A program made the position numbers and the translations under genes. This document shows, piece after piece, positions 38,490-46,958 of a stretch of 64,000 nucleotides of DNA. The first letter of the stretch is position 1. Every line of letters begins with the position of its first letter. The notes below the pieces were generated by a model that saw nothing but the letters and a program-made list of their open reading frames with translations, had not been told where the DNA came from and did no database searches. This stretch comes from Oceaniglobus indicus (lineage in GTDB: Bacteria > Pseudomonadota > Alphaproteobacteria > Rhodobacterales > Rhodobacteraceae), in the NCBI RefSeq assembly GCF_002751875.1, contig NZ_NMZM01000010.1, positions 62,001 to 126,000 on the forward strand, given 5' to 3'.

Positions 38490-39359
38490 ATGGTTGCCAC
38501 ATTCGAAGACCGCGACGGGCAAATCTGGATGGACGGCAAGATGGTGCCATGGCGCGACGCCAACGTGCACCTGCTGACCCACGCGATGCATTACGCGTCT
38601 TCGGTCTTCGAGGGCGAGCGGTGCTATAACGGCAAGATCTTCGAATCCCGCCGGCATTCCGAACGCCTGCTGAATTCGGGCGTCGCCATCGACATGCCGA
38701 TCCCCTGGACGGTGGACGAGATCGAGGCCGCCAAACAGCAGGTGCTGGCCGAAAACAGGCTGACCGATGCCTATGTCCGCGCCATTGCCTGGCGCGGCGC
38801 CGGACAGGACATGGGCGTGTCGTCCAAGAACAACCCGGTCCGCCTGGCCATCGCCGCCTGGTCGTGGGGCAATTACTATGGCGATGCCAAGATGAAAGGC
38901 GCCAAGCTGGACATCGCCAAATGGAAGCGCCCGTCGCCCGAAACTGTGCCCAGCCACGCCAAGGCCGCCGGTCTTTACATGATCTGCACGATGTCCAAGC
39001 ATGCCGCCGAGGCCAAGGGATGCAGCGACGCGATGATGTTCGATTATCGCGGCTATGTGGCCGAGGCGACCGGCGCCAACATCTTCTTCGTCAAGGACGG
39101 CGAGGTGCACACCCCCGACCCCGATTGCTTCCTGAACGGGATCACCCGCCAGACCGTGCTGGGGATGCTGCGCGAGCGTGGCGTCACGGTGCACGAACGC
39201 CACATCATGCCCGAGGAACTGGAAGGGTTCGAACAATGCTGGCTGACCGGAACCGCCGCCGAGGTGACGCCGGTGGGTCAGATCGGCGACTATCGGTTCG
39301 AGGTGGGCGCGCTGACCCGCGACGTCGCCGAAAGCTATGAAAAGCTGGTGCGAAGCTGA
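38490..39359 (+). CDS. ilvE: branched-chain amino acid aminotransferase
   Basis: A 289-residue class IV PLP aminotransferase. Lys158 in SHAKAAGLY is the cofactor lysine; the PLP-phosphate region includes VAEATGANIFFV and TRQTVLGM. MHYASSVFEGERCY is the typical N-terminal block. It transfers amino groups to the keto acids of leucine, isoleucine and valine. AAGGA precedes the ATG by nine bases. A 163-base spacer follows with GC-rich repeats but no clear gene. Confidence 0.94.
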   Translation: MVATFEDRDGQIWMDGKMVPWRDANVHLLTHAMHYASSVFEGERCYNGKIFESRRHSERLLNSGVAIDMPIPWTVDEIEAAKQQVLAENRLTDAYVRAIAWRGAGQDMGVSSKNNPVRLAIAAWSWGNYYGDAKMKGAKLDIAKWKRPSPETVPSHAKAAGLYMICTMSKHAAEAKGCSDAMMFDYRGYVAEATGANIFFVKDGEVHTPDPDCFLNGITRQTVLGMLRERGVTVHERHIMPEELEGFEQCWLTGTAAEVTPVGQIGDYRFEVGALTRDVAESYEKLVRS

Positions 39360-39522
39360 TTGTTTTCGGGCGCGCGTGGCGGTCTGGCGCGCGCGACCCG
39401 GCCAGCGGCAGGGCGCGTGCCAGCCCACGGGCGCCGCCCGTCGGGCATGCCGCGATCCTTCGCACGCTTGATTTGATGCCGCCGCACCCCGACATGTGCC
39501 ACGACCAGACCCGGAGTGACCC

Positions 39523-40098
39523 ATGCCCGCCGAAAATTTCCAAGCACTCGAATTCCTGCTGACCCGGCGTTCGCGTCCGGCCAAGACGTTGGCGCCCCCG
39601 GTTCCGGACCGTGCCACGTTGCGCACGCTGCTGACCGCCGCCGCACGCACGCCGGATCACGGCAAGCTGGAGCCGTGGCGTTTCATCGTGCTTGAACGCG
39701 CGGCACTGGTCGTGCTGGCCGACCGCTTCGCCGAATGCGGCGCAAGGAACGCGATCGAGCCCGAAAAGATCGCCAAGGCCGAAGCCGAATACCGGGGCGC
39801 GCATCTGGCGGTCGTCGTCGTGTCGTCGCCCAAGCCGTCGGACAAGATCCCCGAGATCGAACAGGTCTATTCCGCCGGTGCGGTCTGTCTTGCGCTGCTG
39901 AACGCAGCGCTGGCCGCGGGATGGGGCGCGAACTGGATCTCGGGGTGGATGTCGCATGATGCCGGCATTCGTGCGCATCTGGGACTGGAGGAGGATGAAC
40001 GGATCGCCGGGCTGATCCACATCGGCACGGAAACCACCCCCCCGCCCGAGCGACCGCGCCCCGATATCGACGCGATCACCACCTGGATCACGACATGA
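39523..40098 (+). CDS. nitroreductase family protein (YdjA-like)
   Basis: A 191-residue FMN-dependent nitroreductase of the short YdjA type: LLTRRSRPAKTL near the start, PDHGKLEPWRFIVLE, and WISGWMSHDAGIRAHLGLEEDE near the end. It would reduce nitro or quinone compounds with NAD(P)H; the physiological substrate is unknown. GGAG precedes the ATG. Coupled to the following membrane-protein gene (ATGA). Confidence 0.9.
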   Translation: MPAENFQALEFLLTRRSRPAKTLAPPVPDRATLRTLLTAAARTPDHGKLEPWRFIVLERAALVVLADRFAECGARNAIEPEKIAKAEAEYRGAHLAVVVVSSPKPSDKIPEIEQVYSAGAVCLALLNAALAAGWGANWISGWMSHDAGIRAHLGLEEDERIAGLIHIGTETTPPPERPRPDIDAITTWITT

Positions 40099-40811
40099 TC
40101 CTGTCCGACTTCTGGAAGGCACTGACACAACTGGGCGATCCGCGCTTTCGCCGCGTGTTGCTGTTGGGACTTGGGCTGACGGTCGCGCTGCTGTTCGCCG
40201 TCTATGCCGTGTTTCTGGGCGTCATGAACCTGTTGGTGCCCGATTCCATGATCCTTCCCGGCGTGGGCGAGGTGACATGGGTCGACGACCTGTTGTCGGG
40301 CGCGTCGATCCTGGTGATGCTGGTGGCCTCGGTGTTCCTGATGGTGCCGGTTGCGTCGGCCTTCACGTCGCTGTTCCTCGACGATGTGGCGGACGCAGTC
40401 GACCGGCGCCATTATCCGCATCTGCCGCCCGGCCGCCACGTCAGCATTGGCGAAGGGCTGCGCGATTCGATCGGCTTCATGGGAATCCTGATCGCGGCGA
40501 ATATCGTGGCCCTGTTCGTCTATGTCCTGACCAACGTCGCGGCGCCGTTGATCTTCGTCACGCTGAACGGATATCTCCTGGGGCGTGAGTATTTCCAGCT
40601 GGTCGCGATCCGTCGGATGGGACGCGACGAGGCGCGCGCGCTGCGCCGCCGTCACGCCGGCAAGATCTGGGTGGCCGGTGCCCTCATGGCGGTGCCGCTG
40701 ATGATCCCGCTGGTCAATCTTCTGGTGCCGGTGCTGGGTGCGGCGACGTTCACCCACCTGTTCCAGAGGCTGGCCCCATCCGGTGAAACCAGTCGAGATC
40801 GCGCACGCTGA
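40095..40811 (+). CDS. EI24/CysZ-like membrane protein
   Basis: A 238-residue membrane protein with about four hydrophobic segments and the EI24-domain pattern (LDDVADAVDRRHYPHLPP, LNGYLLGREYFQLVAIRRM). CysZ members import sulfate, but many EI24 proteins in alphaproteobacteria have no proven role, so the substrate is open. It starts inside the nitroreductase stop, and its last 62 bases overlap the convergent DUF1467 gene. Confidence 0.82.
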   Translation: MILSDFWKALTQLGDPRFRRVLLLGLGLTVALLFAVYAVFLGVMNLLVPDSMILPGVGEVTWVDDLLSGASILVMLVASVFLMVPVASAFTSLFLDDVADAVDRRHYPHLPPGRHVSIGEGLRDSIGFMGILIAANIVALFVYVLTNVAAPLIFVTLNGYLLGREYFQLVAIRRMGRDEARALRRRHAGKIWVAGALMAVPLMIPLVNLLVPVLGAATFTHLFQRLAPSGETSRDRAR

Positions 40812-41037
40812 TCCAGCCCGACAGGATGATCCCGGCAATGATGAGCCAGATCACCATCGAAATCACCGTCACCCAAAGCGCCGTCCGCTTGAGCCGGAAA
40901 TTCGCCGGCGCGCCCGCATGGGTGCCCGGCACGATTTCGCCTTCATCCCCCTGGGTGCGCAACCCGATCGGCAGCGCCACGAACAGCGTCAGGAACCACA
41001 GGACGGCATAGAGGACGATGGCGGAAACGATGGACAT
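40750..41037 (-). CDS. DUF1467 family membrane protein
   Basis: A 95-residue protein with two membrane helices (SAIVLYAVLWFLTLFVALPI and LWVTVISMVIWLIIAGIIL) separated by a short loop with GLRTQGDEGE. DUF1467 is a small alphaproteobacterial family of unknown function. Its last 62 bases overlap the opposite-strand EI24 gene, an unusually long tail-to-tail overlap. It lies 65 bases upstream of the epimerase stop. Confidence 0.85.
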   Translation of the reverse strand: MSIVSAIVLYAVLWFLTLFVALPIGLRTQGDEGEIVPGTHAGAPANFRLKRTALWVTVISMVIWLIIAGIILSGWISVRDLDWFHRMGPASGTGG

Positions 41038-41074
41038 GGTCGGCGGCCTCGGGGTTGGGGACAGGGCGGGATTC

Positions 41075-41100
41075 GAGTATTTTCAGCAAGAAAAAGCCGG
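41075..41100. repeat. GAGTATTT...AAGAA intergenic motif, copy 2
   Basis: CGAGTATTTTCAGCAAGAAA followed by AAGCCGG lies directly beside the epimerase stop. It matches the copy at 32981 in its GAGTATTT block and its AAGAA...AAGCC(C)GG tail. Confidence 0.45.
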
Positions 41101-41102
41101 GT

Positions 41103-41507
41103 TCAGACCTGTTCGAGTTCGATCAGACATCCGTTGAAATCCTTGGGGTGCAGGAACAGAACGGGTTTGCCGTGGGCGCCGACCTTCGGCGCGCCGTCAC
41201 CCAGCACCCGCGCACCGGCGGCGCGCAGGCGGTCGCGCGCCGTCAGGATGTCGTCGACCTCGTAACAGATGTGATGAATGCCGCCGCCGGGATTGCGGGT
41301 CAGGAACGCCGTGATCGGGCTGTCGTGGCCCAAGGGATGCAGCAATTCGATCTTGGTGTTGGGCAGATCGATGAACACCACGGTGACACCATGATCGGGT
41401 TCATCCTGTGGCGCACCGACGGTGGCGCCCAGCGTGTCACGGTATTGCGCACAGGCCGCGTCGAGATCCGGCACCGCGATGGCGACATGGTTCAAACGTC
41501 CGATCAT
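41103..41507 (-). CDS. mce: methylmalonyl-CoA epimerase
   Basis: A 134-residue VOC-fold protein of usual length. It has the metal ligands expected for the epimerase: LNHVAIAVPDLDAA (His), GGIHHICYEVDDI (His) and the Glu near the end (IELEQV). It interconverts the (R) and (S) forms of methylmalonyl-CoA in propionate catabolism. The mutase is not in the window. Transcribed leftward behind DUF1467. Confidence 0.93.
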   Translation of the reverse strand: MIGRLNHVAIAVPDLDAACAQYRDTLGATVGAPQDEPDHGVTVVFIDLPNTKIELLHPLGHDSPITAFLTRNPGGGIHHICYEVDDILTARDRLRAAGARVLGDGAPKVGAHGKPVLFLHPKDFNGCLIELEQV

Positions 41508-41664
41508 CGTTGGCCCCTTCCGGCTGTGACGGTCGGCGCCGTTATGATCGGGCCGGTCGGTCGGGGCAAGAGACGCATGGACGCACCGCGGTTAACAAAG
41601 CCTTAGGTCCTGCGCCGTTAAGGTTACCCGAGACGCAATCAAGGATCGGACCAAGGAGCTTGCC

Positions 41665-42381
41665 ATGCCCGAAATGCGCGAAGAATTCCTGTTTCCCTTC
41701 AAACCCACGCAGGATCGCCCCCTGTTGGGCCAGACTGTCCTGATCGTCGAGGACAGTCGGTTTGCCAGTGAAGGGGTGCGTCTGATGTGTCTGCGATTCG
41801 GCGCGCGGATCCGCCGGGCCGACACGCTGGCCGCCGCCGGACGGCATCTGACAACCTATCGCCCGACGATCGCGCTGATCGATCTCGGCCTGCCCGACGG
41901 GTCGGGAGAAACGCTGATTCGCGAGATGGCCGAAGCCCGGCCACGGGTGCCCGTGTTGCTGGCCACGTCTGGCGATGCCGCCATGGGGCCGCGCGCCATT
42001 GCCGCCGGCGCCGACGCCTTCCTGGAAAAGCCCCTGACCGCCGTGGGCGCGTTTCTTGAAACGATAATGGCCCGTTTGCCGCGCGATCTGCACCCCAGCG
42101 GTCCGCGGCCCCTGCTGAACGACGTGGTCGTGCCCGACACCATGGCTCTGCGCGATGATCTTGCCCATATTTCCGACCTGCTTGCCGGGGACGACATCAG
42201 GGTGGATTATATCGTCGGCTTTCTGACCGGCCTGGGCCGAAGCATCGGCGATCATGCGCTTGCCCGGGCGGCCGGGCATCTGGCGGCCCTGCAGCGTGAC
42301 GGACAGCCAACGGCGCAGCAATTGTCGCATGTTTCGGCCATGATCGCGCGCAAGCTGAACGACCGATCCCTGGCCAGTTGA
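41665..42381 (+). CDS. stand-alone response regulator without a DNA-binding domain
   Basis: A 238-residue protein with an N-terminal receiver domain (VEDSRFASEG acidic pocket, phosphoacceptor Asp73 in LIDLGLPDGSG, and FLEKPL) at about residues 22-140. The C-terminal part is helical (HISDLLAGDDIRVDYIVGFL, LARAAGHLAALQRDG) and shows no helix-turn-helix. It may act through protein contacts or as a phosphate carrier. AAGGAG precedes the ATG. No kinase gene is adjacent. Confidence 0.85.
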   Translation: MPEMREEFLFPFKPTQDRPLLGQTVLIVEDSRFASEGVRLMCLRFGARIRRADTLAAAGRHLTTYRPTIALIDLGLPDGSGETLIREMAEARPRVPVLLATSGDAAMGPRAIAAGADAFLEKPLTAVGAFLETIMARLPRDLHPSGPRPLLNDVVVPDTMALRDDLAHISDLLAGDDIRVDYIVGFLTGLGRSIGDHALARAAGHLAALQRDGQPTAQQLSHVSAMIARKLNDRSLAS

Positions 42382-42421
42382 CCGGTCGACAACCGCGGCG
42401 CGGGTGATGCCGGAGTCAGGA

Positions 42422-43135
42422 TCAAAGCGCGGGGTCGTCGCCGACCCGGACCAGCGCCGTCAAATCGCCCAGGCGTTCGATCTGTTGCCCGGCCCGATCA
42501 AAGTTCGACGGAGCCAGCCACGCGTCGAAGGCCGCCTGCAACGCCGGCCATTCGGAATCGATCGCGGCGAACCACGCGGTATCGCGGTTGCGCCCCTTGA
42601 CCACGCCGGCCTGACGGAAGACCCCCTCAAAGCTGAAGCCCAGCCGTTGCGCCGCCCGGCGTGAACGCAGGTTCAACGCATTGCACTTCCATTCGAAGCG
42701 CCGGTATCCCGCACCGAAGGCCCAGGCCATCATCAGGTAGATCGCTTCGGTCGCCGCGACCGTGCGCTGCAATTCGGCCGCCAGCGCGATATGGCCGACC
42801 TCGATGCTGCCCGATTCGGGCGCGATCCTCAGATAGCTGACAACACCGCCCAACCGCCCCGTGGCACGATCCCGTATCGCATAGAAGAACGGGTCGTCCC
42901 CGGCCGCATTCTGCCGGATCCAGCGATGATAGGCCGGCGCCGAGGCAAAGGGGCCGTAGGCCATGAAATCCCACATCGCCGGGTCGGCGCCATTCGCGCG
43001 GTGCAAATCGCCCACGTGGGCATCGGCGTTCAGGCGTTCCAGCACGACGGTTCGCCCCGACAGGGTATCGGGGCCGGGGCGTGGCGGAGGGCGCCAGCCG
43101 GTGACCGGGCGCCCCAATCGCAGATCGTCATTCAT
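42422..43135 (-). CDS. GNAT-family N-acetyltransferase (RimJ/RimL-like)
   Basis: A 237-residue acetyltransferase: TVVLERLNADAHVGDL at the start, GVVSYLRIAPESGSIEVGHI, and FEWKCNALNLRSRRAAQRLG, the RimJ/RimL-type acetyl-CoA region. It probably acetylates a protein N-terminus or a small amine; the target is unknown. It is convergent with the preceding regulator gene (40-base gap). Confidence 0.88.
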   Translation of the reverse strand: MNDDLRLGRPVTGWRPPPRPGPDTLSGRTVVLERLNADAHVGDLHRANGADPAMWDFMAYGPFASAPAYHRWIRQNAAGDDPFFYAIRDRATGRLGGVVSYLRIAPESGSIEVGHIALAAELQRTVAATEAIYLMMAWAFGAGYRRFEWKCNALNLRSRRAAQRLGFSFEGVFRQAGVVKGRNRDTAWFAAIDSEWPALQAAFDAWLAPSNFDRAGQQIERLGDLTALVRVGDDPAL

Positions 43136-43267
43136 GATTTCGCCTCAATTCCCGCGATACGCCGCCTTGATGCGCCGATTTGCCCTCATTTGTGACCGAT
43201 TCTTTTACGACTTTGACCCCAAGGTCCAGAGAGCGACCGTCCCGTCAGCCGACAGAAAGGACAGAAT

Positions 43268-43444
43268 TTGGAAAAGATCGTGGAACTGGTCATGCGTCCC
43301 AAGCGCCAGAGCGATATTCTGGATCGTGCCGTTCTGGGCGCCGGTCTTCTGTCACTGGCCGTGGCGATTGGCGGAACGCTGGCGCTCGGCGCTCCCGAAG
43401 TGGCGGCGAATGATGCGCCGGTCGAGACGACCGAGGCCGCCTAG
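43268..43444 (+). CDS. predicted 58-residue single-span membrane protein
   Basis: A small frame beginning at TTG with AAGGA seven bases upstream: MEKIVELVMRPKRQSDILD, then a hydrophobic stretch AVLGAGLLSLAVAIGGTLAL (about residues 22-41) and an acidic tail ending VETTEAA. Codon use matches the neighbours. It stands alone in the gap between the GNAT and lpxK genes. The pattern of a basic start, one helix and a charged tail suggests a small membrane peptide. No family is recognised. Confidence 0.6.
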   Translation: MEKIVELVMRPKRQSDILDRAVLGAGLLSLAVAIGGTLALGAPEVAANDAPVETTEAA

Positions 43445-43535
43445 GTCGTGCGCCCGTGACGTCGGGTGATGGCCTGCGCGCGCCATGAAAGGCACCGATC
43501 CGCAAAAATCAGGAACGCCAAGGAGCACGCGCCGA

Positions 43536-44558
43536 TCATTCACCCGTGCCACCGCCACCGGGGACAAGGCCCAAGCGATCCAGCGCCGCGACCAACGGGG
43601 CGGGGTCGCGCAAAGTCAGGCGCACCGGCAGCGTCAGCACCTTGCCCCGCCATGACGCAGGCAGGCGCGCCGCGTCCTTTTCAGTGGTGACCAGTTGCGC
43701 TGACAGGGTGGCCGCCTCACGCTCCAGCCGGGTCAGAAGGGCGGGCGACAACGTCTGGTGATCGTCCAGCGCCTGCGCTCCGGCCAGGATCGCGCCTTGC
43801 GCCTTCAGCGTGGCAAAGAAGCCCGACGGCTCTCCGATGCCCGCGAAGGCCAGAACGCGCAGGCCCGCCCAATCCATGCCGGTTTGCAGGGGCGCCAGCG
43901 TTCCGCTGACGTGGGGCAGGTCGATGGCGTGACCCCATGTATCCGCGAACCTTGCCTGCTCTGCCGCGTCGCCGATGCTCAGCAACAGGTCGGCGCGGGC
44001 CAGGCCGGTTGCAACGGGTTCGCGCAGCGGACCCGCCGGCAGGACACGCCCGTTGCCGAACCCGGTGCCCGCCCGCACCACGACCAGCGACAGATCCTTG
44101 ACGACCGAAGGGTTCTGGAACCCGTCATCCATCACGACCACGCCGGCGCCCGCCTGCTCGGCCGCGCGCACCCCTGCCGCCCGGTCGCGGGCCACCCAGA
44201 CCGGGCCAAAGGCCGACAGCAACAGCGGTTCATCCCCCACCTGCGATGCGGTATGGCGGCGGGCGTCGACCTGCACCGGGCCGCCCAGCGATCCGCCATA
44301 GCCGCGCGAGACGACATGCACCGCGCATCCACGGTCGGCCAGCATCTGGACCAGCGCGATCACCGTCGGTGTCTTGCCGGTGCCGCCGACGTTCAGGTTG
44401 CCGACGCAGATCACCGGCACCCCGGCGCGCAGCGCGTCGGTTCCCCGGGCCAGGCGGCGGGCCGTCGCCCGGGCATAGATGGCGCCGAGCGGCGCCAGCG
44501 CCCGCGCCCTCCAACCGGGGCGGTCAGGCGGTGCGTTCCAGAAGGCGGGCGGCTTCAT
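43536..44558 (-). CDS. lpxK: tetraacyldisaccharide 4'-kinase (lipid A synthesis)
   Basis: A 340-residue kinase with the P-loop [12 protein letters not shown] at residues 53-64, the VVSRGYGG block, and [16 protein letters not shown], all typical of LpxK. It phosphorylates the lipid A precursor on the inner-membrane face. The start ATG overlaps the waaA stop, so waaA and lpxK are one coupled unit. MKPPAFWN is the usual N-terminus; an upstream in-frame extension lies inside waaA and is ignored. Confidence 0.93.
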   Translation of the reverse strand: MKPPAFWNAPPDRPGWRARALAPLGAIYARATARRLARGTDALRAGVPVICVGNLNVGGTGKTPTVIALVQMLADRGCAVHVVSRGYGGSLGGPVQVDARRHTASQVGDEPLLLSAFGPVWVARDRAAGVRAAEQAGAGVVVMDDGFQNPSVVKDLSLVVVRAGTGFGNGRVLPAGPLREPVATGLARADLLLSIGDAAEQARFADTWGHAIDLPHVSGTLAPLQTGMDWAGLRVLAFAGIGEPSGFFATLKAQGAILAGAQALDDHQTLSPALLTRLEREAATLSAQLVTTEKDAARLPASWRGKVLTLPVRLTLRDPAPLVAALDRLGLVPGGGGTGE

Positions 44559-45808
44559 CGCGGGCCTCCGGCATCGCCCAGCGCGTCTTCGATCAACGCC
44601 AGCGCGCGGTCGGTCGCTTCGGCCCCATCGGTGGCAACTCCCCATGCGTTGTGCGCAATCTCAGCTGCGCGATCGGGCGCCAGAAGGCGTTCGATCTCGC
44701 CACCCAGATCCCCGGGCTGGCGGACCGCGACGCAGCCGCGCGCCCGGCCCAGCGCGCCGTAAATGCCGGTGAACCCGTTGGTGGCCGGGCCATGCACGAC
44801 CACGGCCCCAAGGCGGGCCGCTTCGAACGGGTTGCGCCCCGCACCCTGCCCCGACAGGGTATTGCCCATGAAGGCGATCGGCGCCAGGCGATACCAAAGC
44901 CCGGCCTCGTCTGCGGTGTCGGCGATGAAGACCTGGCATTCAAAGCTTGGCTCGTCATCGCGACTGCGCAGCGTCGCGTGGCCCCCGGCGGCCTCGATCC
45001 GCGCCAACAGCCCGGCACCCGTCGCCGGGTCTTCGGGCACCAGGATCAGCAACAGGCGGTGCGCAAGGCGGCTGGCCCGCTCGTGGGCGGCCAGGACGAC
45101 GTCGATTTCATCGGCCGGCACATCGACCGCCAGCCAGACGGGCCGCGCCGCCAGCGCCGCGGACAAGGCGTTCCAGTCCGCATCGTTGCAGGGCAGCGGC
45201 GGCGGCGCGGCTTCCAGCAGGCCGGGTGTTTCGATGATGTCCGGATCCGCACCATGGGCGACCAGACGTGCGACGTCCGCTTGCGTGCGGGTCAGGATAT
45301 GGTCGAACGCCGCCAGATCCGCCCGCTTCGCCCCGGTGCGCCATCTTGGCCGGCGCAGTTCGGGCTGCGCCGGAATGGCATCCAGCGCCAGGGTGAAACA
45401 GTTCCGTTCGCGTGTCGCGGACAACAGCACGGGCGACCAGGTGCCGCCAAGCCACACACAGGCATCCGGGCGCCAGTGGTCGAGAAACGCATCGACCGCG
45501 CGGTCATCGTCCACCGGAAGGTTCTGACACAGCGTGTCATCGGGAAACAGCGCGTCAACCGTCGGATCCGACCGCGTCAGCAACAGCGAACAGGGTATCT
45601 CCAGGCGCGCCACCAGGTCCGCCGCCGCGCTGGCCCGCCCGTCCGGTGCAAGATGCAGCCACAGCAGCGGGCCGTCCGGCCGGTCGACGTCGCTGCGGCC
45701 CAGCCGCTGTGCCGCCTGCTGACCGGCGTCGTCGGCGATCCGGGCCTGTCGCGACAGGTTGGCCGCTTCGGCGCGGGCGCGCAGGCGATGACGCCAGAGT
45801 CCGATCAG
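44555..45808 (-). CDS. waaA: divergent KDO transferase-like protein (WaaA/KdtA family), apparent CTG start
   Basis: About 417 residues if it starts at the CTG at 45808, the normal KdtA length. The frame has no ATG, GTG or TTG from its upstream stop until a GTG at 45613. The CTG has GAGGAG eight bases upstream and overlaps the previous stop as CTGA. The C-terminal block [20 protein letters not shown] matches the nucleotide-binding part of KdtA. In the N-terminal block, where family members read roughly HAASVGE, this protein has HLAPDGRA (residues 52-59), so the catalytic Glu is Arg. It sits with lpxK in a lipid A cluster. It may be an inactive or altered paralogue. Confidence 0.78.
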   Translation of the reverse strand: MIGLWRHRLRARAEAANLSRQARIADDAGQQAAQRLGRSDVDRPDGPLLWLHLAPDGRASAAADLVARLEIPCSLLLTRSDPTVDALFPDDTLCQNLPVDDDRAVDAFLDHWRPDACVWLGGTWSPVLLSATRERNCFTLALDAIPAQPELRRPRWRTGAKRADLAAFDHILTRTQADVARLVAHGADPDIIETPGLLEAAPPPLPCNDADWNALSAALAARPVWLAVDVPADEIDVVLAAHERASRLAHRLLLILVPEDPATGAGLLARIEAAGGHATLRSRDDEPSFECQVFIADTADEAGLWYRLAPIAFMGNTLSGQGAGRNPFEAARLGAVVVHGPATNGFTGIYGALGRARGCVAVRQPGDLGGEIERLLAPDRAAEIAHNAWGVATDGAEATDRALALIEDALGDAGGPR

Positions 45809-46050
45809 TTTCCAAGCTCCTCGGTAGGCGAGGCGGCGGTTTCCTCATCCCGCAGGCGGTGGATGTGGGCAATGAAATAGCGCATGTGGGCGTTGTCCAC
45901 GGTGCGGTGCGCCGCCGATTTCCACGCATCATAGGCGCTGGCATAATTGGGGAACATGCCGACGATATCGATGGCGGCAACATCCTTGAACACGTTTTTT
46001 GTCGGGTCGGTCAATTCCCCGCCGAAGACGAGGTGCAGGCGCTGGGTCAT
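45805..46050 (-). CDS. DUF4170 family protein
   Basis: An 81-residue cytosolic protein: MTQRLHLVFGGELTDPTKNVF, then IDIVGMFPNYASAYDAWKSAAH and HMRYFIAHIHRL. DUF4170 is a small alphaproteobacterial family usually found beside waaA and lpxK, as here; its function is unknown. AAGGGG precedes the ATG. Its last codons carry the GAGGAG used by waaA. Confidence 0.88.
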   Translation of the reverse strand: MTQRLHLVFGGELTDPTKNVFKDVAAIDIVGMFPNYASAYDAWKSAAHRTVDNAHMRYFIAHIHRLRDEETAASPTEELGN

Positions 46051-46187
46051 GGGAGGTTTCCCCTTGGTGTGACGTTTCCCGCGCACCGTATAGACCGGGC
46101 GGCGGGGCATCAACCAACGCTCGAAGCGATGGCGCCGCCGATCACGATCGGCGCCCCGCCGTCTTGCCCGCGGCCGGGCATCCGCCG

Positions 46188-46958
46188 TCAGGCCAGCCGC
46201 GCCTGCAGCGCGCCATGGACCGCCCCCGCGGCCAGGCACCCGTTGGTTTGCGGATGGGCATTGTTGAACCGCAGCGGCCGGCCGGTGCGGTCGGACACCG
46301 TGCCGCCCGCTTCGGTGACGATCAGGGTGCCGGCCGCGATGTCCCATTCCCAGGTGGGACGCAGCGCCAGCATGGCGTCGAACCGCCCTTCGCCGGCAAG
46401 ACACAACCGATAGGCCAGCGACGGGCGGAAATGGCGGGTGAACCCGGGCATCGGCGCGCGCCAGTTGGCCGGGTTCACCACCGCCTTGGCCGACAGAATC
46501 GTCGCGGTGTCCGGATCGGTGGTGGCCGAGGCGTGGATCGGCGCGCCGTTCAGCGTCGCGCCCTGCCCTGCCTCCGCGGCATAGAGCTTGCCGGTCACGG
46601 GCAGGAACACCACCGCGGCGGTGATCGCTCCGTTCCGCGCAATGGCCAGCGAATGCGACCACGTCCGTTCCCCGCCGACAAAGGCGCGGGTGCCGTCGAT
46701 GGGATCGACGATGAACACGTGTTCCCGGGTCAGCCGCTGGCCGGTATCCTCGGTTTCCTCGGACAGCCAGCCGTAACCGGGGCGCGCGGCGGTCAGGGTT
46801 TCGCGCAGCATGGTGTCCACGGCGATATCGGCTTCGCTGACCGGACCGGCGCCACCGCCCTTGTCCCAGACCTCGGGGTCGGCGCGCCAATGTGGCAGCG
46901 CGATGTCACCGGCCGCCCGGGCCGCGTCGATCAGCAGCGAAAGATCATCCCCCGGCAA
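46188..46958 (-). CDS. cysQ: 3'(2'),5'-bisphosphate nucleotidase / inositol monophosphatase family
   Basis: A 256-residue lithium-sensitive phosphatase: WLSEETEDTG (E67, E68), VDPIDGTRAF (85-93) and WEWDIAAGTLIVTEAGG, the metal-binding triplet of the family. CysQ removes the 3' phosphate of PAP in sulfur assimilation; an inositol-phosphatase role cannot be excluded. The start is a TTG with GAGG nine bases upstream, overlapping the pmbA end by 14 bases. A 137-base gap without a gene separates it from DUF4170. Confidence 0.88.
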   Translation of the reverse strand: MPGDDLSLLIDAARAAGDIALPHWRADPEVWDKGGGAGPVSEADIAVDTMLRETLTAARPGYGWLSEETEDTGQRLTREHVFIVDPIDGTRAFVGGERTWSHSLAIARNGAITAAVVFLPVTGKLYAAEAGQGATLNGAPIHASATTDPDTATILSAKAVVNPANWRAPMPGFTRHFRPSLAYRLCLAGEGRFDAMLALRPTWEWDIAAGTLIVTEAGGTVSDRTGRPLRFNNAHPQTNGCLAAGAVHGALQARLA

